The notes below the pieces were generated by a model. It made no database searches. It was given only the letters and a program-made list of their open reading frames with translations, and had not been told where the DNA came from. Positions 1 to 6,356 of a DNA stretch of 15,075 nucleotides are shown in pieces. The stretch comes from DASXIW01 sp036497785 (GTDB lineage: Bacteria > Pseudomonadota > Alphaproteobacteria > Acetobacterales > Acetobacteraceae). How positions within the stretch are numbered: the stretch's first letter is position 1; every line of letters begins with the position of its first letter. The stretch is from NCBI GenBank assembly GCA_036497785.1, contig DASXIW010000209.1:1-15075 (forward strand). The letters are read 5' to 3'. The translations under genes were made by a program, and so were the position numbers.

Positions 1-151
1 CTGTTCGGCCAAGGCCTTCACTTCGGAGGCCACCACGGCAAAACCGCGGCCGGCCTCGCCGGCGCGGGCCGCCTCGATGGTGGCGTTCAGCGCCAAGAGA
101 TTGGTCTGTCCGGCGATGGTATTGATCAGTTCGACGACATCGCCGATCCGC
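1..151 (-). pseudogene. Methyl-accepting chemotaxis protein, 5'-truncated fragment (runs off the left edge)
   Basis: Read on the minus strand, this stretch encodes the conserved tip of an MCP cytoplasmic signalling domain: IGDVVELINTIAGQTNLLAL, then NATIEAARAGEAGRG and FAVVASEVKALAEQ. This hairpin tip of a chemoreceptor contacts CheA and CheW. The frame is open to the window edge, so the C-terminal part would lie to the left. At about position 151 similarity stops, and the next bases belong to a second MCP fragment on the opposite strand. The sensor domain, membrane segments, HAMP domain and start codon are therefore all missing upstream. I call it a gene remnant or one side of a rearrangement or assembly junction. 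Family identity is near certain; the reason for the truncation is not. Confidence 0.75.
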
Positions 152-361
152 GCCGCCGCCCAGGCCCGCAAATCCGCCGGCCAGGTGAAGGATCTGGCGG
201 ACACGGCGACGCGGATCGGCGAGGTGGTGCGCCTGATAGAAGGCATCGCCGCCCAGACCAACCTGCTGGCGCTGAACGCCACCATCGAGGCGGCCCGCGC
301 CGGCGAGGCGGGGCGCGGCTTCGCCGTGGTCGCCAACGAGGTGAAAGGTCTGGCGACGCAG
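1..361. repeat. Imperfect inverted repeat formed by the two MCP fragments
   Basis: Positions 1-151 (minus strand) align without gaps to 211-361 (plus strand), with about 79% identity by my hand count (32 differences in 151). A perfect 43-bp match pairs 53-95 with 267-309. The arms are separated by 59 bases that belong only to the right-hand MCP. The differences are spread over codons, including many third positions, so these are paralogous gene segments and not a recent fold-back duplication. Confidence 0.8.
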
Positions 362-729
362 ACCGCGCGCGCCACCAACAACATCGCCGCGCAGATCGCC
401 GCCATCCAAACCCGCACCCAGGCGGCAGTGGACGCCATCCGCGACGTTGCCGAACAGGTCGAAGGCGTTTTTCCAGCATCGCCACAGGCATGGCCGGCGC
501 GGTGGAACAGCAGCGCGCCGCGACCGGCGAAATCGCCCGCAGCGTGCAAGTGGCAGCCCTCGGCACTGGCGCAGTAACGCAAGGCGCCGGCCGCGTGCAA
601 AATCACACCCAGGACACCAGCGGCGAAGCCGATCGGCTGATCGCGGCAACCTCCTCCGTCATGTCCGAACTCGGCCGCCTGCGCGGCACGGTGGAAACGT
701 TCCTCGGAGAGGTGCGTTCGGCGGCGTGA
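152..729 (+). pseudogene. Methyl-accepting chemotaxis protein, 5'-truncated and frameshifted remnant
   Basis: The plus strand encodes the C-terminal half of an MCP signalling domain. It begins abruptly at about AAAQARKSAGQVKDLADTAT, continues through the CheA/CheW-binding tip (IAAQTNLLALNATIEAARAG, GRGFAVVANEVKGLA) and reaches DAIRDVAEQVEGV. The frame then breaks at a run of five T (468-472) and resumes one frame over as SSIATGMAGAVEQQRAATGE, continuing to the stop at 727-729. Aligning the heptads with other MCPs, two extra T's best explain the shift. There is no start codon, sensor domain, transmembrane segment or HAMP domain, because the sequence to the left is an inverted copy of another MCP tip. 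It is probably non-functional, unless the junction and the T-run are sequencing or assembly errors. Confidence 0.8.
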
Positions 730-734
730 TCGCG

Positions 735-772
735 GCACCAAGCTGCCCCGCTGATGTGGGGCAGCTTGGTGC
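735..772. terminator. Bidirectional stem-loop terminator between MCP remnant and DUF979 gene
   Basis: A perfect 15-bp inverted repeat (735-749 paired with 758-772) with an 8-base loop lies between the convergent MCP remnant (stop 729) and the DUF979 gene (stop 793). It lacks a long T tract on either side. Its position between convergent genes and its stem strength suggest it ends transcription from both sides. Confidence 0.7.
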
Positions 773-792
773 AGCGGTACGACGCGGCCGGC

Positions 793-1749
793 TCAGCGTG
801 GAAAGGCGAAAAAATACATCAGCAGCGTGTTGCAGATCAGCAGCAGCAATCCGGTCGTCACCTGCACCTTGATGACGCCGTAGCGATCCTTCAATTCCAG
901 CAGCGCCGCCGGTACAATGTTGAAATTGGCGGCCATTGGCGTCATCAGCGTGCCGCAGAAGCCGGACAGCATGCCCAGCGCCGAGACGACGACCGGGTCG
1001 CCATGAAACTGCGTGACGATCAGCGGCAGACCGATGCCAGCGGTCATTACCGGAAAAGCCGCTAACGCATTGCCCATCACGATCGTGAACAACGCCATGC
1101 CGATCGTGAAGGTCGCGATCACAACAAAGCTGCTGGTCATCGGCACGTAATCGGTCACCAGCGTGGCGACCACCTTGCCCACGCCCGCCAACGCGAACAG
1201 CGCCCCGAGGGCGGCCAGCATCTGCGGCAGCACCGCGGCCCAGCCCACGCTGTCGATCAGCCGTCGTCCCTCATGCAGCGGCGCGGTTGGTGGCGGCCGC
1301 AGGATCGCCAATCCAACGATCAGCGCGCAGATCACGCCGAGCGCCAGGGAAATCACCGTCACCTGGGCCGGATCGACCAGCGGCGCGCCGCCGATCGTCA
1401 CGTATTTCAGGAACAAAGTGCCAAGCACGGCCACGGCCGGGATGATCAGCGCCGGCACGAAGAGCAAGTTCCCCCAACGCGCCGCACTCGCCACACGCTG
1501 CTCAGTCGTCGTGCTACGGACCGCGCCGGGCCGCAGACCACCAATGCCGGCCAATGCTACCATCACCAAGACGATCGCGCCATTGACCGTGTCTGGCAAA
1601 TGCGAACCGAACAGGAAGCTGACGGCATAGGCGCCCCAGAACACCGCGCTGCGCCAACGGTGCGGATTTGCCCGGTCGAGCGCGTGCTGCACGGCGAAGG
1701 CACCGAACATCAGCCCGGCAAGAATGTACACATATTCAAGACCGATCAC
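793..1749 (-). CDS. DUF979 family membrane protein, likely transporter subunit
   Basis: The product has 318 residues and is strongly hydrophobic, with roughly 8-10 predicted membrane segments (for example about 5-22, 36-50, 56-72, 95-115, 130-150, 170-196, 206-245 and 297-315). It resembles DUF979 (PF06166), which is usually encoded next to DUF969. Two glycine/proline-rich stretches, VMGNALAAFPVMTAGIGLP (about 224-242) and SGFCGTLMTPMAANFNIVP (about 262-280), look like the re-entrant loops of secondary transporters. The start is GTG at 1749: its GTGA overlaps the stop of the DUF969 gene and a GGAG lies just upstream. From memory, this pair also occurs beside pyroglutamyl peptidase and 5-oxoprolinase genes, so 5-oxoproline transport is a candidate function. 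No such gene is visible here, so the substrate is unknown. Confidence 0.8.
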   Translation of the reverse strand: MIGLEYVYILAGLMFGAFAVQHALDRANPHRWRSAVFWGAYAVSFLFGSHLPDTVNGAIVLVMVALAGIGGLRPGAVRSTTTEQRVASAARWGNLLFVPALIIPAVAVLGTLFLKYVTIGGAPLVDPAQVTVISLALGVICALIVGLAILRPPPTAPLHEGRRLIDSVGWAAVLPQMLAALGALFALAGVGKVVATLVTDYVPMTSSFVVIATFTIGMALFTIVMGNALAAFPVMTAGIGLPLIVTQFHGDPVVVSALGMLSGFCGTLMTPMAANFNIVPAALLELKDRYGVIKVQVTTGLLLLICNTLLMYFFAFPR

Positions 1750-2417
1750 GACCGGCGCTCCCGTGCCTGCTTCAGACGCCGGTCGAGCAGCAGCAGGCGT
1801 GCCCCGTGGATGATGAAAGCGAGAATCGCTGTGGGGATCGCCCACACGGCGAGGTCGGTCGGCTGCACGGTGATGCCGCTCTGCTGCAGCACGCCCTTGA
1901 TCAGCAGGATCGAGCCGATGGCGATGAAGATGTCCTCGCCGAAGAACACGCCGATATTGTCCACCGCCGCCGCATTCGCGCGGATCGTCATGCGCGTCTC
2001 CTCGTCGATCGGGCCAAGATTCTCCTCGGCCGCCTCGGCCATCGGCGCGATCAGCGGACGCACCATCTGCGCGTGGCCGCCGATCGAGGTAAGGCCGACG
2101 GCCGCGGTGAGCTGGCGGAACAGCATGTAGACGATCAGCAGGCGCCCCACGGTCGCGGCATGAACATGCCCGATAAGCGTATGCGCCCGCTCGCGCAGGC
2201 CAGCGCGCTCCAGCAGGCCGATCACCGGCACCACCAGCCACACGATCGCCACATAGCGGCTGGTGATGAAGGCGTGGCCGAAATCGGCAAGCACCGCCGC
2301 CGGATCGATGCCGGCCGCGAGGCCAGTGACGAAGCCGGCGACGGTGACGACAAGCAGCGGGTTGAGGCCGGCGACGAAGCCGACAATCACCACGAGTATG
2401 CCGGACAAGACAAGCAT
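1746..2417 (-). CDS. DUF969 family membrane protein, likely transporter subunit
   Basis: The product has 223 residues. Hydrophobic segments lie at about 3-35, 54-70, 92-108, 155-176 and 188-211, and the tail is basic (RRLKQARERRS). It matches the DUF969 family (PF06149), the usual partner of DUF979. Conserved-looking motifs are GLTSIGGHAQMVRPLIAPM (about 108-126) and AAAVDNIGVFFGEDIF (about 149-164), polar stretches inside membrane regions as seen in substrate-binding hairpins of ion-coupled carriers. The ATG at 2417 has an AAAGGG about 11 bases upstream. Its stop overlaps the GTG of the DUF979 gene by four bases, so the two are almost surely translated together. mtnP lies 67 bp upstream in the same direction. 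The substrate cannot be read from the sequence. Confidence 0.8.
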   Translation of the reverse strand: MLVLSGILVVIVGFVAGLNPLLVVTVAGFVTGLAAGIDPAAVLADFGHAFITSRYVAIVWLVVPVIGLLERAGLRERAHTLIGHVHAATVGRLLIVYMLFRQLTAAVGLTSIGGHAQMVRPLIAPMAEAAEENLGPIDEETRMTIRANAAAVDNIGVFFGEDIFIAIGSILLIKGVLQQSGITVQPTDLAVWAIPTAILAFIIHGARLLLLDRRLKQARERRS

Positions 2418-2436
2418 CGAAACGGAACCCTTTCTT

Positions 2437-2466
2437 GGGCGCTACGAAGTGGGGCGCTACGAAGTG
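2437..2466. repeat. Exact 15-bp tandem duplication upstream of the DUF969 gene
   Basis: The unit gggcgctacgaagtg occurs twice in direct succession (2437-2451 and 2452-2466). It lies in the 67-bp gap between the mtnP stop and the DUF969 start, about 20 bases before that start. It may be a simple slippage duplication or a paired protein-binding site. Confidence 0.85.
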
Positions 2467-2484
2467 GCAGCGTCTGGCGCAGCT

Positions 2485-3381
2485 TTACGCCGCGAACACC
2501 CGCGCGGTGATCGCGTCCAGCTTTGCCATCAGCGCCGGGTCGCGCTTGTCGGGGGCGGTGATGACGGCGTTGTCCAGGGCACGGTCGCAGCCGGCGGGGC
2601 ACGGGCCACGCGGAACACCCAGGCCCGGCACCACGGCCTTCACCAAGGCACGGCCTTTATCGGCGTTGCCCAGCAGCACCTTGACCACGGCATCCACTGT
2701 CACGTGGTCATGGTCCGCGTGCCAACAGTCGAAATCGGTCACCATGGCCACGGTGGCGTAACAAATCTCGGCTTCGCGGGCGAGCTTGGCTTCCGGCATA
2801 TTGGTCATGCCAATCACACTGCAGCCCCAGCTTCGATACAGCTCGCTTTCCGCCTTGGTGGAGAATTGGGGGCCTTCCATCACCAGATAGCTGCCGCCGC
2901 GTGAAACCGGCAGGCCCAGGCCACGCGCAGCACCTTCCAGCGCGTCGCCAAGGCGGGGGCAAACGGGATGCGCCACCGAGACATGGGCCACGCACCCATC
3001 GCCGAAAAAGCTCTTCTCGCGGGCAAAGCTGCGGTCGATGAACTGATCGATGATGACGAAATGGCCGGGCGGCAACGCCTCCTTCAGGCTACCGACCGCC
3101 GACAGCGACAGGATGTCGGTGCAGCCCGCGCGCTTCATCACGTCGATATTTGCGCGATAGTTCAGATGGCTCGGCGACAGGCGATGGCCACGCCCGTGGC
3201 GGGGCAGGAACACGCAACGCACCCCATCCAGCCAACCCTCCAGAATTTCGTCGGACGGCTCGCCCCAGGGCGACGTTACGCGGCGCCAGGCTTTATCCTG
3301 CAACCCCTCGATATCGTAGATCCCCGAACCGCCGATAATGCCGATCACCGGCGTGATCTGGCCGGATGCTTGGTCTGCCAT
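2485..3381 (-). CDS. mtnP: S-methyl-5'-thioadenosine phosphorylase
   Basis: This cytoplasmic enzyme splits methylthioadenosine (a by-product of polyamine and acyl-homoserine-lactone synthesis) with phosphate into adenine and methylthioribose-1-phosphate. The 298-residue product has the family landmarks: GIIGGSGIYDIEGL near the N-terminus (phosphate loop), RHGRGH (61-66), NYRANI (74-79), SAVGSL (94-99), VMEGPQFSTKAES (167-179), GMTNMPEAKLAREAEICYA (191-209) and TDFDCWH (215-221). The Asp pair D216/D218 fits adenosine- rather than guanosine-type specificity. An ATG at 3390 sits directly against GAGGAG, too close for a ribosome. The ATG at 3381 has that GAGGAG nine bases upstream and is chosen. 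The gene follows petC on the same strand after a hairpin and precedes the DUF969/DUF979 pair. Confidence 0.93.
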   Translation of the reverse strand: MADQASGQITPVIGIIGGSGIYDIEGLQDKAWRRVTSPWGEPSDEILEGWLDGVRCVFLPRHGRGHRLSPSHLNYRANIDVMKRAGCTDILSLSAVGSLKEALPPGHFVIIDQFIDRSFAREKSFFGDGCVAHVSVAHPVCPRLGDALEGAARGLGLPVSRGGSYLVMEGPQFSTKAESELYRSWGCSVIGMTNMPEAKLAREAEICYATVAMVTDFDCWHADHDHVTVDAVVKVLLGNADKGRALVKAVVPGLGVPRGPCPAGCDRALDNAVITAPDKRDPALMAKLDAITARVFAA

Positions 3382-3403
3382 GTCAGTCATCTCCTCAAAC
3401 GAG

Positions 3404-3431
3404 ATCGCCGCATCCCGGAGGATGCGGCGAT
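3404..3431 (-). terminator. Hairpin between petC and mtnP (terminator or mRNA stabiliser)
   Basis: A perfect 12-bp stem (3404-3415 with 3420-3431) has a 4-base loop. In RNA from the minus strand the loop is UCCG closed by C-G, a cUNCGg-type tetraloop known to be very stable. It lies 23 bases after the petC stop and seven bases before the mtnP ribosome-binding site. Only a weak, interrupted U stretch follows, so partial termination, attenuation or a 3'/5' stabilising structure are all possible. Confidence 0.6.
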
Positions 3432-3454
3432 TTCACCCGGTCAATGTAAATCGC

Positions 3455-4216
3455 TTAGTGCTCTACGTCGGCCCACACCTTGCGCTTGACCGCATAGGTC
3501 AGACCGGTGAGCAAGGCAAGGAACAGCACCATGCGCACGCCGATGCGCTTGCGCTGTTCCATCTCGGGTTCGGAGATGAACGCGAGGAAGGTAACGACGT
3601 CGTGCGCCTCGTCTTGAATGGAGTTCGGGCTGCCGTCGCCGAAGGTCACTTGGCCAGCCTGCAGCGGCTGCGGCATGGCGATCTGATGGCCCGGGAAATA
3701 TTTGTTGTAGTTCATCCCCTCGCCCATCTTCATGTCGGCCGGCGGGTCGGAATAGCCGGTCAGCACGCCGAAGATATAATCGGCGCCGCCTTCGCGGGCT
3801 TTCACGATAACCGACAGATCGGGCGGCAGCGCGCCATTATTGGCCGCGCGGGCGGCCTGCTCGTTGGGGAAGGGCGCGCGAAAATGATCGGCCGGAAGCG
3901 CCGGACGTTCCGTGGGCTGGCCGTCATCGCCGATTGTGGGCACCGACACGCTGGCCGCCGTCGCCTTGATCTGCTCCTCCGTCAGGCCGATGCCGCTGAG
4001 GTTGCGGAAATAGGCCTGCTTCAAGGAATGGCAGTTGGAACAAACCTCCTTGTAGACCTGGTAGCCACGCTGGGCGGCGGCGCGATCGAACGTGCCGAAC
4101 GGACCGGCGAAGCTCCAGCTCTGCCTCGGCAGCGGCGGCGGCTCCTGCGCCATGGCGGGGATGGCGACGAAGCCTGCGAGCAGCGCGCCGATGGCGGCGA
4201 GATGAACTGGACGCAT
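3455..4216 (-). CDS. petC: Cytochrome c1, heme-containing subunit of the cytochrome bc1 complex
   Basis: Cytochrome c1 passes electrons from the Rieske protein to soluble or membrane cytochrome c on the periplasmic side of complex III. The 253-residue precursor starts with a Sec signal peptide (about 1-23, cleavage after AMA). It carries one heme c site, CSNCH (59-63), and the likely distal ligand M181 in FPGHQIAMPQPL. A single C-terminal anchor (about 226-243) ends in KRKVWADVEH. The ATG overlaps the petB stop by one base (TAATG), with GGAG upstream inside petB. The open frame extends further upstream, but only inside petB, so that extension is not real. Length and motifs are normal for alphaproteobacteria, where c1 is a separate gene and not fused to cytochrome b. 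Confidence 0.95.
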   Translation of the reverse strand: MRPVHLAAIGALLAGFVAIPAMAQEPPPLPRQSWSFAGPFGTFDRAAAQRGYQVYKEVCSNCHSLKQAYFRNLSGIGLTEEQIKATAASVSVPTIGDDGQPTERPALPADHFRAPFPNEQAARAANNGALPPDLSVIVKAREGGADYIFGVLTGYSDPPADMKMGEGMNYNKYFPGHQIAMPQPLQAGQVTFGDGSPNSIQDEAHDVVTFLAFISEPEMEQRKRIGVRMVLFLALLTGLTYAVKRKVWADVEH

Positions 4217-5487
4217 TAGATTTTCTCCATCGGCTTGGCTGCGGCCCCACCCGGCAATGGTCCTCCGCCGGTCACGATCACGGGCCGGCTGATGCTTTCG
4301 GGCAATGGCAGCGTCCGCTCCAGCTTGCCCAGCAGCGGCAGCAGAACCAGGAAGTGCAGGAAATAATACACCGTGCCGACTCGGCCGAGCAGCACCCAGA
4401 TGCCTTCTGGCCGATGCGCGCCAACCATGCCCAACGTCACCAGCGCCAACACCAGCACCACCATCAGTTTGCGGTAGATCGGGCGGAACTTGCAGCTGCG
4501 CACCGGACTGGTATCGAGCCAGGGCAGCACGAACAGCACCGCGATGGCGCCGAACATCATGCAGACACCGAGCAGCTTGTTCGAGACGGAGCGCAATATC
4601 GCGTAGAACGGCAGGAAGTACCATTCCGGCACGATATCCGCCGGCGTCGCCAAGGGGTTGGCCGGGATGTAGTTATCCGGCGCCATGAAGAAATTCGGCG
4701 CGAAGAACACGACGACGGCGAAAATCAGCAGGAACACGCAAACGCCGATGCTGTCCTTCGCGGTGTAGTAAGGGTGGAAGGGCAGCGTGTCCTGCGGCCC
4801 CTTCACATCGATCCCGAGCGGGTTGTTCGAGCCCGTCACATGCAACGCCGCCACGTGCAGAAAAATCACCCCGGTCAGCACGAAGGGCAGCAAATAATGC
4901 AGGCTGAAGAAGCGGTTCAGCGTCGGATTATCCACAGAAAACCCGCCCCACAGCCACTGGACCACGCTTTCGCCGACCAGCGGAATGGCCGAGAACAAAT
5001 TGGTGATGACGGTGGCCCCCCAATAGGACATCTGCCCCCAGGGAAGCACGTAACCCATGAACGCGGTGGCCATCATCAGCAACAGGATCACCACGCCGAT
5101 CATCCACAGCAATTCGCGCGGTTTCTTGTAGGAGCCGTAATAGAGCCCGCGGAAAATATGGATGTAGGTGACGATGAAGAACATCGTCGCCCCGTTGGCG
5201 TGCACGTAGCGAAGCAGCCAGCCAAAATTCACGTCGCGCATGATGCGTTCGACACTGTCGAAGGCCATGCCGGCATTCGGTGTGTAATTCATCGCGAGGC
5301 AGATGCCCGTCACGATCATGATCGCCAGGTTCACTGTCGCGAGCGCGCCGAAGTTCCAAAAATAATTGAAGTTCTTCGGGGTAGGGAACTGCCCGTATTC
5401 CTTCTGCATCATGGTGAAGACAGGCAGGCGCGTATCGATCCAGTTGATCACAGGGTTGGTGAATTCGCTCTTGTGCAGGCCGGCCAT
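4216..5487 (-). CDS. petB: Cytochrome b subunit of the cytochrome bc1 complex
   Basis: This is the core membrane subunit of complex III. It holds hemes bL and bH and forms the quinol-oxidation and quinone-reduction sites of the Q cycle. The 423-residue product has the four axial histidines in the family spacing, H96/H110 and H197/H211, and the PEWY motif of the Qo site at 287-290. GYVLPWGQMSYWGATV (145-160) is the expected Qo loop. Eight transmembrane helices can be placed. The ATG at 5487 has GGAG about nine bases upstream. It follows petA after 58 bp and overlaps petC by one base, so the three form one operon in the usual A-B-C order. The C-terminal tail is short, Gly/Pro-rich and not otherwise notable. 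Confidence 0.97.
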   Translation of the reverse strand: MAGLHKSEFTNPVINWIDTRLPVFTMMQKEYGQFPTPKNFNYFWNFGALATVNLAIMIVTGICLAMNYTPNAGMAFDSVERIMRDVNFGWLLRYVHANGATMFFIVTYIHIFRGLYYGSYKKPRELLWMIGVVILLLMMATAFMGYVLPWGQMSYWGATVITNLFSAIPLVGESVVQWLWGGFSVDNPTLNRFFSLHYLLPFVLTGVIFLHVAALHVTGSNNPLGIDVKGPQDTLPFHPYYTAKDSIGVCVFLLIFAVVVFFAPNFFMAPDNYIPANPLATPADIVPEWYFLPFYAILRSVSNKLLGVCMMFGAIAVLFVLPWLDTSPVRSCKFRPIYRKLMVVLVLALVTLGMVGAHRPEGIWVLLGRVGTVYYFLHFLVLLPLLGKLERTLPLPESISRPVIVTGGGPLPGGAAAKPMEKI

Positions 5488-5545
5488 TGCTATGTGCTCC
5501 GAGACGTCGACAGGGACTCAGTGATCGCGGGTGCGATCGTCGGGG

Positions 5546-6133
5546 TCAGCCAATCTTGACTTTGGTGTCAGACTCGAAGGCGTATGGCGCGAGCGCCAGG
5601 TTCAGCGGCGCTGGGCCGTGGCGCACGCGGCCGGACGTATCGTACTGGCTGCCATGGCAGGGGCAGAACCAGCCGCCCCAGTCGCCGCGCGGATCGGTGG
5701 GCTTGTTTCCAAGCGGGATGCAACCGAGATGCGTGCAGATGCCGATCACCACCAGCCATTGCTCGTGCCCCTTCTTCACCCTGTCCGCGTCGGTCTGCGG
5801 GTCGATCAGGTCACTGAGCTTGACGTCCTGCGCTGCCTTGATCTCGGTCGGGGTGCGATGACGCACGAACATCGGCTTGCCGCGCCACAACACGGTGATC
5901 CCCTGCCCTTCGGGGATCGGCGTCAGGTCCACTTCGGTGGAAGATAGCGCCAACGCGTCAGCGGCCGGGTTCATGCTGTCGATCAGCGGCCAGGCGATCG
6001 CCCCGACGCCGACCGCAGCGGTTGCGGCCGTCGCCAGAATCAGGAAATCCCGTTTCGTACCCTCGCCCTGCGCGGCGGCCCCGCCATGCGCCGCATGCAC
6101 GGCATCCCCGGTCGTTATCGTTGTATCGGCCAT
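5546..6133 (-). CDS. petA: Rieske iron-sulfur subunit of the cytochrome bc1 complex
   Basis: This subunit carries the mobile 2Fe-2S head of complex III that takes one electron from quinol and gives it to cytochrome c1. The product has 195 residues. Cluster motifs are CTHLGC (133-138) and CPCHGS (157-162): C133, H135, C157 and H160 are the expected ligands and C138-C159 the disulfide. One N-terminal membrane anchor (about 30-51) follows TKRDFL (26-31). That is a Lys-Arg in place of the Arg-Arg normal for Tat export of Rieske proteins. The ATG at 6133 has GAGGTAA directly upstream. The frame remains open back to 6358, but that part has no family similarity. It is the first gene of petABC and divergent from hemF. 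Confidence 0.95.
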   Translation of the reverse strand: MADTTITTGDAVHAAHGGAAAQGEGTKRDFLILATAATAAVGVGAIAWPLIDSMNPAADALALSSTEVDLTPIPEGQGITVLWRGKPMFVRHRTPTEIKAAQDVKLSDLIDPQTDADRVKKGHEQWLVVIGICTHLGCIPLGNKPTDPRGDWGGWFCPCHGSQYDTSGRVRHGPAPLNLALAPYAFESDTKVKIG

Positions 6134-6356
6134 CGTTACCTCGATCCGCCGTATGCTCGGCGTTGCAATTGACAGGGCATTGCGCACGATTCCAGGCGCT
6201 CCGCAAGCATTCCCCGTCCTTTTCGGGCGCGGATTGTTGCACGAACGTCCAGAACCCCGCTTAGCGTCGTACAGTTTAGGCGGCACACTTCGCCCCTGCA
6301 ACATGTCGGCCGCACGCTTTATGGTTCGATGACCACCTTTAGGACGATTTCCTGTC
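6134..6356. promoter_or_regulatory. Divergent control region petA / hemF
   Basis: This is 223 bp of non-coding sequence between two divergent start codons, so promoters for both petABC and hemF should lie here. The best minus-strand match I find is TTGCAG (6296-6301), 17 bases, TAAACT (6273-6278), which is only fair. A perfect TTGACA at 6169-6174 on the plus strand has no acceptable -10 partner. No clear FNR or Irr-type palindrome was seen. The region is assigned from gene layout more than from motifs. Confidence 0.5.

Noticed and set aside
77..577. A plus-strand 166-codon frame taken as a complete MCP-like protein starting at the ATG at 77
   Set aside because: The first 25 codons are the antisense of the left MCP fragment, and the last 35 or so are out of frame after the T5 run.
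4354..5559. A 401-codon plus-strand frame
   Set aside because: It lies entirely opposite petB and has shadow-frame composition with no recognisable domain.
6169..6174. Perfect TTGACA as a hemF -35 element
   Set aside because: No acceptable -10 hexamer lies 16-18 bases downstream.
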